From the NCBI GenBank assembly GCA_902362975.1, contig CABIYO010000001.1, forward strand, positions 100,681-164,680: DNA of 64,000 nt. The letters are read 5' to 3'. Below the pieces are notes generated by a model. The model ran no database searches. It had not been told where the DNA came from and saw nothing but the letters and a program-made list of their open reading frames with translations. This document shows positions 7,956 to 15,311 of the stretch, one piece after another (the first letter of the stretch is position 1; each line of letters starts with the position of its first letter). The stretch is from Caryophanales bacterium. Its GTDB lineage: Bacteria > Bacillota > Bacilli > Exiguobacteriales > Exiguobacteriaceae. The position numbers and the translations under genes were made by a program.

Positions 7956-9217
7956 TCGAAGGCGTGTCCGTCCGTGAACTTCAAGCGACGTACGGGACAC
8001 CCTTGTATATCATGAGTGAGTCAGAACTAGAGCGTCGTCTCGGAATCGTCCGGGATGCCTTTCTTGATAAATTTCCGAACACGTATGCGTTATACGCATC
8101 AAAAGCGTTATCGATTGCTGCCGTTTATGAAAAAGTCATGGCGGCAGGAATGAGCATCGACGTCGTCTCGCGAGGTGAGATGTACGTAGCACTGCATGCC
8201 GGGGTACCAGCAGAGCGCATTCACGTTCACGGGTCGAACAAGACGATTTTGGATATCACATACGCGCTCGAACAAGGGATTACACACTTTACCATCGATA
8301 ATATGCGAGAAATCAGCCTCTTGTCAGGACTTGCGGCTGAATACAATCGTGAAGTCGATGTGCTTCTCCGCATTGTGCCTCAAGTTGTCGGAGGTGCTCA
8401 TGCGGCGATTCAAACGGGTGGGGTTGATACAAAATTCGGTTTCCCGACACACGACGACACGTATTTAGATGCTGTTCGTGCGACGTTAGAAGCCGAGCAC
8501 TTACAGTTGAAGGGGATTCACTGTCACGTCGGTTCTCAAATTCAAGATCCGACCCTCTTCATCAACACGGTGAAGACGATGGTGCGCTTCATGGATACGA
8601 TTCGTCAGGAAACCGGCTATACGACGGACGTCTTGAACATCGGTGGGGGATTCGGCGTCGCTTACTTGGATGAAGACGAATATCTCGATTTTGCCCAGAC
8701 GATGGAGCAAGTCATGGAGACGTTGGTCGAAGAGGTCGAGGCTCGTGGATTACCACTTCCGAAAATCGGGATTGAGCCAGGACGTTGGCTCGTCGCCAAT
8801 GCGGGTGCCACGCTGTATGAGGTGGGGACCGTCAAAGAAGTGAGCGGCGTTCGTACATTTGTGTCTGTCGATGGCGGGATGACGGATAATATCCGTCCGG
8901 CATTGTATGACGCAGAGTATGAGGTCGTGGCAGCGACACGGATGAATGAAGAGAAGACGCTCGAAGCAAAAATAGTCGGAGCGTGCTGTGAGTCGGGAGA
9001 CATCATCTCGAACCGCTCATTGATCCCTCCTGTCACACCAGGTGATTTATTACTTGTCAAAGCGACGGGAGCGTACAATTTCTCGATGGCGAGCAACTAT
9101 AACCAGATGCTTCGTCCAGCAGTTGTCTTCGTGAAGGACGGGGCACATCGACTTGTCGTTCGTCGCCAAACGTTTGAAGACTTGGTGGCATGTGAGGTCA
9201 TTGGACAATCGACGTAA
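7925..9217 (+). CDS. lysA: Diaminopimelate decarboxylase
   Basis: Converts meso-diaminopimelate to lysine. The 430-residue fold-type III PLP enzyme has the PLP lysine in YASKAL (Lys60), the HCHVGSQI motif, the phosphate-binding NIGGGFGVAY, EPGRWLVA, and the CCESGDI active-site cysteine motif. It overlaps the racemase gene by 31 bases behind a strong AAGGAGGAA site, and closes the operon before a terminator. The dapF epimerase and the deacetylase needed to make its substrate are not in this window. Confidence 0.95.
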   Translation: MYTTNQSECLIEGVSVRELQATYGTPLYIMSESELERRLGIVRDAFLDKFPNTYALYASKALSIAAVYEKVMAAGMSIDVVSRGEMYVALHAGVPAERIHVHGSNKTILDITYALEQGITHFTIDNMREISLLSGLAAEYNREVDVLLRIVPQVVGGAHAAIQTGGVDTKFGFPTHDDTYLDAVRATLEAEHLQLKGIHCHVGSQIQDPTLFINTVKTMVRFMDTIRQETGYTTDVLNIGGGFGVAYLDEDEYLDFAQTMEQVMETLVEEVEARGLPLPKIGIEPGRWLVANAGATLYEVGTVKEVSGVRTFVSVDGGMTDNIRPALYDAEYEVVAATRMNEEKTLEAKIVGACCESGDIISNRSLIPPVTPGDLLLVKATGAYNFSMASNYNQMLRPAVVFVKDGAHRLVVRRQTFEDLVACEVIGQST

Positions 9218-9246
9218 GACTGCAGAGCAATCTGTAGTCTTTTTTT
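9217..9246 (+). terminator. Terminator of the lysine operon
   Basis: AGACTGCAGA pairs with TCTGTAGTCT (one G-U pair) around a GCAA loop, then six T residues. It begins at the last base of lysA. Confidence 0.85.
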
Positions 9247-9250
9247 GATT

Positions 9251-9279
9251 TTGAAATGAGAACGTTTTTCAATTATGAT
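9251..9279 (+). promoter_or_regulatory. Sigma-A promoter of the nitroreductase gene
   Basis: TTGAAA (9251-9256) and TATGAT (9274-9279) with the ideal 17-base spacing, directly after the lysine operon terminator. Confidence 0.7.
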
Positions 9280-9308
9280 AAAGAAGAGAAAAAGGGGAGG
9301 TGACGGTC

Positions 9309-9863
9309 ATGACAAAGACAGCAGCACAAAAGTTAATTGAAGAAAGACGTACGGTCCGTATGTTCAAGGAAGAACCAATCGATACGAAAGTGCTTTATGA
9401 AGTGTTGCAATCGGCACATCACGCACCATTTCACAATAAAGTCGAGCCATGGAACGTGTATGTGTTCAATGGAGATGGGAAGCAAGTGTTACTCGATGCG
9501 CTCGAACCAGCCTTCTCGGAGGCGTCAGAGGGGCAACGCGAAAAGGTGACGGGGCGAATTTTAAATGCGGCGGCCTGTATGTATGTGACGGCAAAACATT
9601 TTGAGACGGACAAAGGGAATCGTGACGCGTTGCTCGCGACGGCGACATTCATTCAAAATGTTCAACTGCTTTTAAGTGAACGGGAGATTGGAATGGTCTG
9701 GCGGACAGGTGGACTGTTCGATGATGCACGGTTGAAGGAAATGATCGGGGCGGAAGGGGAGACGTTTATCGGTCTCCTTCAAATCGGGAAATATGACACA
9801 GAAGATATCCCTGCACCGAAAGCGCGACAACCGATTGATTCGCATCTCATCATGTTTGAATAA
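9309..9863 (+). CDS. Nitroreductase family flavoprotein
   Basis: A 184-residue FMN-dependent nitroreductase-fold protein. The N-terminal IEERRTVRMFKEEPID is the usual FMN-phosphate-binding RRSxRxF-type segment, followed by HHAPFHNKVEPWNVYVF, and GMVWRTGGLF lines the flavin in the C-terminal half. These enzymes reduce nitroaromatics, quinones or enones with NAD(P)H; the true substrate is unknown. The ATG at 9309, five bases after GGGGAGGTGA, is preferred over the in-frame GTG at 9300. It is a single gene with its own promoter. Confidence 0.85.
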   Translation: MTKTAAQKLIEERRTVRMFKEEPIDTKVLYEVLQSAHHAPFHNKVEPWNVYVFNGDGKQVLLDALEPAFSEASEGQREKVTGRILNAAACMYVTAKHFETDKGNRDALLATATFIQNVQLLLSEREIGMVWRTGGLFDDARLKEMIGAEGETFIGLLQIGKYDTEDIPAPKARQPIDSHLIMFE

Positions 9864-9865
9864 TA

Positions 9866-9899
9866 AAAAGCGAGCGATGGGGAATCCCTTCGCTCGCTT
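9866..9899 (-). terminator. Convergent terminator
   Basis: AAGCGAGCGA/TCGCTCGCTT stem with an A-run on the left of the plus strand, so it reads best as a terminator for the minus-strand small-ORF transcript. It may also stop the nitroreductase transcript. Confidence 0.7.
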
Positions 9900-9917
9900 G
9901 CTCTATATATCGGTCAG

Positions 9918-9971
9918 TTATCGCTTTAATTTTGTTGCGAGCCAATTTTGAATCACAGTCGTTGGAATCAT
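9918..9971 (-). CDS. Possible 17-residue micropeptide
   Basis: Reading MIPTTVIQNWLATKLKR. Its ATG overlaps the stop of the 61-residue gene upstream (ATGA), and GGAGGA lies 8 bases before it, inside that gene's 3' end. It ends about 20 bases before the terminator. The strong binding site and coupling are the only evidence. A slightly different frame stays open through the hairpin, so a frameshifted longer protein is an alternative. Confidence 0.3.
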   Translation of the reverse strand: MIPTTVIQNWLATKLKR

Positions 9972-10153
9972 TCAGTCGTTCCTCCATTTTTAGATTCTTC
10001 TTCTCTACTATTATCCAAATGCATACGTTCCCAAACCTCTCGATGTGCGCCATGAAGGGCATCATCGAATGAATCATCGATATGAAGGCCATAACTTGGA
10101 TTGATGGACGAGGCATACAGGTCTAGCATGAGTTGATCATGGTTCGGATACAT
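9968..10153 (-). CDS. Small hypothetical protein (61 aa)
   Basis: An unrecognised acidic, soluble small protein (starting MYPNHDQLMLDLY and ending SKNGGTTE). AAGGAG lies eight bases before the ATG at 10153, which I prefer to the longer frame starting at 10171. There is no membrane segment or known motif; it contains histidine/aspartate-rich stretches. A cre-like box is about 100 bases upstream, so it may respond to carbon source. A terminator follows after the coupled micropeptide frame. Confidence 0.5.
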   Translation of the reverse strand: MYPNHDQLMLDLYASSINPSYGLHIDDSFDDALHGAHREVWERMHLDNSREEESKNGGTTE

Positions 10154-10250
10154 AGAGTGGGCTCCTTTCAATACATCAGCTTGGCTACAACTTCAGTATA
10201 CAAAGGAATTATGTAGAAAATTCGAGAGAAACGTTAACATTTTATGAATG

Positions 10251-10265
10251 TTGTAAACGTTTTCA
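10251..10265. promoter_or_regulatory. cre-like (CcpA) site
   Basis: TTGTAAACGTTTTCA fits the cre consensus WTGNAANCGNWNNCW at every fixed position, in both orientations. It overlaps the end of the gamma-carbonic-anhydrase gene and lies upstream of the 61-residue gene. A further AACGTT...AACATT half-site pattern is next to it at about 10230-10241. Confidence 0.5.
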
Positions 10266-10799
10266 CAATTGTTGGATTTCGCGAACTGGAACGCACGACT
10301 GCTTATATTGTTCGGCACGCTTGGCATATTTCTTTACCGTTCTCTCCATGATAAAACGATCTTCATCGTTTAATGGACGAACGACTTTTGCTGGGACGCC
10401 CATGACCATCACCCCTTCAGGAATCTGCATGTTTGGTGTGACGAGCGCACCGGCAGCGACAAAGGACCCTTTTCCAATCTTCGCCCCATCGAGTACGGTA
10501 GCGTGCATGCCAATCAAGCAATCTTCTTCAATCTCACAGCCGTGAATCATCGCCATGTGGCCAATCGAGACGCGATCATGAATGATGGTCGGTGAGCCTT
10601 CATATTGGTGGATCATCGAACCATCTTGAATGTTGACGTATGAACCGATTTGAATGGGTCCTTCGTCTCCACGGATGACGGTATTGAACCATACTCCCGA
10701 GTGAGCACCGATGGTCACGTCTCCTATCACGTGTGTCCCTGGTGCAAGATAAGTCGTCGGATCGACTTTTGGTGTCAACTCTCCTAATTTGTATTGCAT
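10263..10799 (-). CDS. Gamma-carbonic anhydrase-like hexapeptide protein
   Basis: A 178-residue left-handed beta-helix protein close in layout to B. subtilis YtoA. Repeated hexapeptides run from VIGDVTIGAHSGVWFNTVIRGDEGPI onward in shorter turns; His residues in SMIHQYEG and VSIGHMAMIHGC are where the gamma class binds its metal. The family hydrates CO2 in some members, but many bacterial members have no shown activity. GAAAGGGG lies before the ATG. It is divergently transcribed from adenine deaminase, and nothing indicates a functional link. Confidence 0.85.
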   Translation of the reverse strand: MQYKLGELTPKVDPTTYLAPGTHVIGDVTIGAHSGVWFNTVIRGDEGPIQIGSYVNIQDGSMIHQYEGSPTIIHDRVSIGHMAMIHGCEIEEDCLIGMHATVLDGAKIGKGSFVAAGALVTPNMQIPEGVMVMGVPAKVVRPLNDEDRFIMERTVKKYAKRAEQYKQSCVPVREIQQL

Positions 10800-10856
10800 C
10801 GTTGTAACCCCTTTCAGAAAGATATATTATCATTGTCGCACAACTTGAAAAAGAAA

Positions 10857-10886
10857 TTGCAACGAAAAGAATATTCTTGGTAAGAT
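10857..10886 (+). promoter_or_regulatory. Probable promoter of adenine deaminase
   Basis: TTGCAA (10857-10862) and TAAGAT (10881-10886) with 18 bases between. No purine riboswitch is visible in the short leader that follows. Confidence 0.45.
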
Positions 10887-10918
10887 AGTTAAAATACGTT
10901 GAATAAGGAGATCAAGAG

Positions 10919-12628
10919 ATGGAGAAACAACATTTGATTGACATCGCCGCAAAGAAAAAGAAAGCGGCCGTCGTCTTTAAAGACGTCGCAGTGATTGACG
11001 TGTACAGTCGTGAGACGATTCGTACAGACGTCGCCATCGACGCAGGATATATCGTGGCTATTGGGGATGGGTACGATGGAGAGGTCGAGTATCACGATCC
11101 GACGTGGACGCTTGCGCCGTCCTTTATCGATTCGCACGTCCATATCGAGTCATCGATGGTCCCCCCGCATGAATTTGCGAAAGCAGTCTTACCGCTTGGC
11201 GTCACGACGGTGATTGCCGATCCACATGAGATTGCGAATGTGAACGGAGCACTTGGAATTGAATACATGCTGGCGGATGCGAAAGGACTTCCACTCGACG
11301 TCCGGATGATGCTTCCGAGTTGTGTACCAGCGACACCATTTGAACATGCGGGCGCAAAACTGTATGCAGAAGATTTGGCACCGTTTTTAGGAGATCCAGG
11401 GGTGCATGGCCTAGGCGAAGTCATGGACTATCCATCAGTTGAAGCCGGAAGTGAAGACATGCTTCAAAAGATCTCTCAGACGGAACAAGCGGGTAAAGTC
11501 GTGGATGGACATGCTTCAGGTTTCAACCCAGATCAATTGAATGTATATCGCTCAGCAGGAATCATGACGGATCATGAATGTACGACTGCGGAAGAGGCGA
11601 TTGAACGAGTGCGACGTGGATTCTACGTTCAAATTCGGGAAGGGTCCGTTGCTCGAAACGTGGAGAAGGTGAGCCTAGCCGTTACGGAAAGCAATGCCCA
11701 CCGCTTCCTTTTCTGTACGGATGATAAGCATTTGGATGACTTGGTCGCGGAAGGTGGAATCGACTACAACATCCGTACCGCCATCAAGCAAGGGGTTAAG
11801 CCGGAAACGGCCTATGCCATCGCAAGTTTACATGCCGCAGAGGCCTATGGATTAAAAGAGGTCGGGGCGATCGCGCCTGGTAAGAAAGCGAACTTCGTTA
11901 TCTTGTCAGACGTCGAATCGGTAAAAATCGAACAAGTGTATGTGAATGGTACGCTCGTCGCGGAGAAGGGAAATGCGACGTTTGAATCGGAAGGGATTGA
12001 AGTGCCGAAACCGATGAAAGGTGAGCTCGCCTTACCCGAATTGACCGCCGAGTCGTTCCGACTTGCCGCAAGTGAAGAAGAAATCGATGTCATTCAAGTG
12101 CTTCCGAACAGCTTGTTGACGAAACGACAGCGTCTCTCGTTCCAACCAGACGCATCAGGCGCAGATTTATCGCAGGATATCGCGACGCTTGCCGTCATCG
12201 AACGCCATCACGGGACAGGCCATATGGCTCTTGCCCCGGTAACGGGATTTGGCTTGAAACGAGGTGCCCTAGCAGCCACGGTTGCCCATGACAGCCATAA
12301 TTTGGTCGTCGCCGGGGTCAGTCCGGAAGACATGTTGCTCGCAGCGAGAACGCTTGAAAAAGTAGGGGGAGGCGTCGTCGCCGTATCGGAAGGTGAAGTG
12401 CTTGCCGTCCTTCCGCTCGAGATTGGTGGACTGATGACGAAGCGACCTTATCGTGAAGTGGCAGAGCTCTTGGAACAGCTCAATGATGCGCTAGATGTCG
12501 TGGGAGCCCATCGTCATTTCAATCCATACTTGACGATGTCCTTCCTCGCCTTACCGGTCATTCCAGACTTGAAATTGACCGATATGGGATTGTTCGACGT
12601 GACCACCTTCTCATTCATCAACGCTTGA
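10919..12628 (+). CDS. ade: Adenine deaminase
   Basis: Deaminates adenine to hypoxanthine for purine salvage. The 569-residue amidohydrolase has the metal motif DSHVHIESSM (His73, His75), GVTTVIADPHEIANV, a VDGHASG segment and TDHECTT, all typical of the Ade/AdeC type. The C-terminal SNxLLTKR-like and HHGTGHMALAPVTGFGL segments are also standard, and length is normal for the family. AAGGAGA sits before the ATG. Monocistronic between two promoters. Confidence 0.93.
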   Translation: MEKQHLIDIAAKKKKAAVVFKDVAVIDVYSRETIRTDVAIDAGYIVAIGDGYDGEVEYHDPTWTLAPSFIDSHVHIESSMVPPHEFAKAVLPLGVTTVIADPHEIANVNGALGIEYMLADAKGLPLDVRMMLPSCVPATPFEHAGAKLYAEDLAPFLGDPGVHGLGEVMDYPSVEAGSEDMLQKISQTEQAGKVVDGHASGFNPDQLNVYRSAGIMTDHECTTAEEAIERVRRGFYVQIREGSVARNVEKVSLAVTESNAHRFLFCTDDKHLDDLVAEGGIDYNIRTAIKQGVKPETAYAIASLHAAEAYGLKEVGAIAPGKKANFVILSDVESVKIEQVYVNGTLVAEKGNATFESEGIEVPKPMKGELALPELTAESFRLAASEEEIDVIQVLPNSLLTKRQRLSFQPDASGADLSQDIATLAVIERHHGTGHMALAPVTGFGLKRGALAATVAHDSHNLVVAGVSPEDMLLAARTLEKVGGGVVAVSEGEVLAVLPLEIGGLMTKRPYREVAELLEQLNDALDVVGAHRHFNPYLTMSFLALPVIPDLKLTDMGLFDVTTFSFINA

Positions 12629-12671
12629 CTCGGTCTAACGTATGATTTTTGTTAAGAACCGCCGATAACGA

Positions 12672-12700
12672 TTGAATGCGTGACGGAAAGTTGATATAGT
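12672..12700 (+). promoter_or_regulatory. Promoter of the 94-residue gene
   Basis: TTGAAT (12672-12677) and TATAGT (12695-12700), 17 bases apart. Confidence 0.6.
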
Positions 12701-12746
12701 TACGACAAGTTTCATCGGGTCAACATTGAAAGGGGGGATATTACAG

Positions 12747-13031
12747 ATGGAACAAGTTGCTTACAATCGGTCGTATGATGAACATGAGGAATTGATCAAT
12801 TCTGTATATCGTGCTTTCAAGGACCGATGCGAAGAACTACCAGAAGAAACACGGACAAAACGCCGTTTACGACGACTCATTTTCTCTACGATTAAAGAAC
12901 AGACGAAGTCTCACGCTGACCGATTCGTGTTGTATCACTTCTTCAACGACTTCTTTAAAGCGGTGGAAATGAATGACCAAGAAGCACTCGCTGTCTTGAA
13001 GCGAATCATTCATGATGAAAAAAACTATTGA
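12747..13031 (+). CDS. Hypothetical protein (94 aa)
   Basis: Not recognised. A highly charged, probably all-helical soluble protein (EELPEETRTKRRLRRLIF...FVLYHFFNDFFKAVEMND). The start at 12747 has AGGGGGGAT nine bases upstream. It has its own promoter and ends where the promoter of the second lysine riboswitch begins; the -35 box overlaps its stop codon. A regulatory or adaptor role is possible from the charge pattern but nothing shows it. Confidence 0.65.
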   Translation: MEQVAYNRSYDEHEELINSVYRAFKDRCEELPEETRTKRRLRRLIFSTIKEQTKSHADRFVLYHFFNDFFKAVEMNDQEALAVLKRIIHDEKNY

Positions 13032-13055
13032 TATGTGACGCCAACCTGTGATAAT
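13028..13055 (+). promoter_or_regulatory. Promoter of the second lysine riboswitch
   Basis: TTGATA (13028-13033) and an extended -10, TG at 13047-13048 followed by GATAAT (13050-13055), 16 bases apart. The -35 box overlaps the stop codon of the preceding gene. Confidence 0.6.
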
Positions 13056-13090
13056 TTAGACGTAACTTTAAATGAATATTCGTGCTATCG

Positions 13091-13258
13091 ATGAGGTAGA
13101 GGTGCGATGCTGATGAGTAAGTAGTCGGAGGATGACAACGATGAGGACTACAAAAAGGCAGGATCGCCGAAGTGCAACACCATGTCCGTGGGGTTGTGCT
13201 GGGCTGACGGGAAATACCCGTCGGACTGCCATACATATTTACGTATGGAGCGCTCCAA
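13091..13258 (+). promoter_or_regulatory. Second lysine riboswitch (L-box) aptamer
   Basis: The same ordered L-box elements as upstream of lysC: TAGAGGTGCGA, AGTA, AAAGGCAGGATCGCCGAAG, CTGGGC, then GACTGCCATAC...GTATGGAGCGCT. The P4/P5 arms have different sequences but conserved joints, so it is an independent aptamer rather than a recent duplication. P1 is less clear than in the first copy. It precedes an NhaC-family transporter gene and is followed by a terminator, which implies lysine repression of that transporter. Confidence 0.9.
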
Positions 13259-13283
13259 GTCGGCTAAGAAAGACGGAACATCC

Positions 13284-13330
13284 AGCGGGGGTGTCGGCTT
13301 TGTTGCCGATGCCCTCGCTTTGCGTTTTTT
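13284..13330 (+). terminator. Riboswitch terminator before the NhaC-family gene
   Basis: AGCGGGGGTGTCGGC pairs with GCCGATGCCCTCGCT through several G-U pairs, and TTTTTT follows at 13325-13330. Confidence 0.8.
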
Positions 13331-13371
13331 AAGCATAGGGGGCCTCATCCTAAAAAAGGGAGGAATTCAGC

Positions 13372-14964
13372 ATGGTAGATTATTCAACATCGGTACTCTC
13401 ACTCGTACCGGCATTACTTGCAATTATTATGGCAATCACAACACGAAAGGTCATTCCATCACTCGGTGTCGGGATTATCGCAGGAGTCCTTCTCTTGCAT
13501 AGCTTCAATCCAATTGATTCGATTCAATATTTGTGGTCGAACGTCATCGCCTTATTCTGGGCGGATGGAGCCATCAACGAATGGAACGTCTTGTTGATTG
13601 CGTTCTTGCTCCTGCTCGGGATTTTATCGTCAATCATTCAAACGTCAGGTGGCGCACGCGCATTTGGTGAATGGGCTGCGGCGAACGTCAAGACAGCACG
13701 TGGTGCACGTCTCGTTTCATTCGGACTTGGTATTTTGATCTTTATCGATGACTACTTCAACAGCTTGGCGGTCGGGAACATCAGTCGTCCACTCACAGAC
13801 CGTAAAAACATCTCACGTGCAAAACTGGCTTACATGATTGACTCGACGGCAGCACCTGTCTGTGTCATCAGCCCGCTTTCAAGTTGGGGGGCATATATCA
13901 TCGCCATCATCGCAGGCATTTTGGCAAAATACTCGATTGACAGTTACTCGTCATTCTCTGCATTCATTCAAATCATCCCAATGAACTTCTATGCCGTCTT
14001 CGCATTACTCTTGACAGCATATGTGGCATTTACTGGACTCGCCATCGGACCGATGCGCACGCATGAACTTCGTGCCCTCCAAGGGGAGTTGTATGATTCG
14101 GCAAAAGGAAAGCCGATGGGAATGAGCGAAGATTTGCATGAGCACGAAGGTGGGAAAGTACGTGATTTGATCGTACCTATCATCACGCTCATCATCGCGA
14201 CAGTGTCAGCGATGCTTTACACGGGTGGTCAAGCGCTCGCAGCGGATGGTCAAGACTTCTCATTGATTGGAGCCTTCGAATCGACAGACGTGACACGCTC
14301 GCTCGTAGCGGGTGTCGTCATCAGTTTAATTGTCGCATTTTTGCTTCTCATTGGTCGTAAAATCCCAACGCGTGACTATGGAAAAGCGGTATGGGAAGGC
14401 GTTCGTGCCATGTGGCCGGCTGTCTTGATTCTCTTGTTTGCTTGGACAATCATTGCGGTCATCAGCGACATGAAGACTGGTGAATACTTGGCGAGCTTCG
14501 TGACAGATACAATCGCTGCATCTTACTTGCCACTCCTTCTCTTCTTGATTGCCGGAATCATGGCATTCTCGACAGGAACGAGTTGGGGAACATTTGGTTT
14601 GATGCTTCCAATCGGTGCCGACTTGATCATGGCTGTTGAACCGGAACTCCTTCTCGCGTCACTTGCGGCTGTATTGGCCGGCGCGGTGTTTGGTGACCAC
14701 TGTTCACCAATTTCAGATACAACGATTCTCAGCTCAACAGGAGCGGGTTCGCACCACATCGACCACGTGGTGACACAATTGCCGTATGCTATTCTTGCAG
14801 CGGTCGTGTCAGCGATCGGTTACTTGGTGCTCGGGATTACAGCATCGATTTGGATCGGATTCTTCGCTGCATTGATTTCGTTTATCGTATTGGTTGGAAT
14901 CGCAGAAGTGATTTCAAAACGTGGGAAAGTACCTGCAGAACTTCGCGCAAAGCGTGAGGCGTGA
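13372..14964 (+). CDS. NhaC-family transporter, probable lysine transporter (LysW-like)
   Basis: A 530-residue integral membrane protein of the NhaC Na+/H+ antiporter superfamily, with about 11-12 hydrophobic segments and the family's acidic/serine-rich motifs (FIDDYFNSLAVGN, GDHCSPISDTTILSSTGA). Sequence alone would suggest a sodium/proton or malate/lactate-type antiporter. The lysine riboswitch in the leader argues that lysine is the substrate. NhaC-type LysW transporters under L-box control are known from comparative work on Gram-positive genomes. GGGAGGA precedes the ATG. Monocistronic, ending at a strong terminator. Confidence 0.85.
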   Translation: MVDYSTSVLSLVPALLAIIMAITTRKVIPSLGVGIIAGVLLLHSFNPIDSIQYLWSNVIALFWADGAINEWNVLLIAFLLLLGILSSIIQTSGGARAFGEWAAANVKTARGARLVSFGLGILIFIDDYFNSLAVGNISRPLTDRKNISRAKLAYMIDSTAAPVCVISPLSSWGAYIIAIIAGILAKYSIDSYSSFSAFIQIIPMNFYAVFALLLTAYVAFTGLAIGPMRTHELRALQGELYDSAKGKPMGMSEDLHEHEGGKVRDLIVPIITLIIATVSAMLYTGGQALAADGQDFSLIGAFESTDVTRSLVAGVVISLIVAFLLLIGRKIPTRDYGKAVWEGVRAMWPAVLILLFAWTIIAVISDMKTGEYLASFVTDTIAASYLPLLLFLIAGIMAFSTGTSWGTFGLMLPIGADLIMAVEPELLLASLAAVLAGAVFGDHCSPISDTTILSSTGAGSHHIDHVVTQLPYAILAAVVSAIGYLVLGITASIWIGFFAALISFIVLVGIAEVISKRGKVPAELRAKREA

Positions 14965-14969
14965 TATAT

Positions 14970-15007
14970 GAAAATGACTTCCATCAAATCGATGGAAGTC
15001 ATTTTTT
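14970..15007. terminator. Terminator after the NhaC-family gene
   Basis: AAAATGACTTCCATC pairs with GATGGAAGTCATTTT around AAATC, with T-runs on both strands, so it works in either direction. Confidence 0.85.
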
Positions 15008-15239
15008 ATGTGCGGTCGTCACTGCATAAGTGAGACGGTCGAGTAGTTTACCGAGAATGAACCAAAAGAGAACTATGATGTACAGTGATAGGCTGTGGTA
15101 ATGAAGATGAATGACGTACAAAGAAAACCAAGGTGTCTCGAGCAACCAAAATGGAGGCGAAGTAGATGTGCTTGTCATCCAATCCAGATACATTCATGAT
15201 GCAGATCGTGACAGCAAATAAGGTGAACCGCAGTGTCAA
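14999..15239 (-). pseudogene. Possible frameshifted small membrane protein (DUF2061-like)
   Basis: Two overlapping minus-strand frames make sense only when joined. From about 15239 the first frame reads LRFTLFAVTICIM, and from 15193 the second continues YLDWMTSTSTSPP and then a hydrophobic stretch to 14999. Joined, they give about 80 residues with two membrane segments, loosely like DUF2061 proteins. A shift near 15194 is needed, and the first frame has only a TTG start without a clear binding site. It could be a decayed gene, a sequencing error, or chance hydrophobic frames. Confidence 0.3.
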
Positions 15240-15264
15240 ACTCTTTATATAGAGACTTTCACGA

Positions 15265-15304
15265 CAGAAAAACCTCCTTGATCCATGTAGGAATCAAGGA
15301 GGTT
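15265..15304 (-). terminator. Terminator of the oppA-type gene
   Basis: On the minus strand AACCTCCTTGAT pairs with ATCAAGGAGGTT, followed by a T-run. It starts about eight bases after the stop codon. Confidence 0.85.
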
Positions 15305-15311
15305 ATACTCA

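Noticed and set aside
10600-10833. 77-residue minus-strand ORF overlapping the gamma-carbonic-anhydrase gene
   Set aside because: Out-of-frame shadow of the hexapeptide-repeat gene.
10800-10918. Purine riboswitch before adenine deaminase
   Set aside because: No paired arms with the conserved purine-aptamer loops; just a promoter and a short leader.
13132-13502. ORFs across the second lysine riboswitch
   Set aside because: They lie in the aptamer and terminator and have no suitable binding sites.
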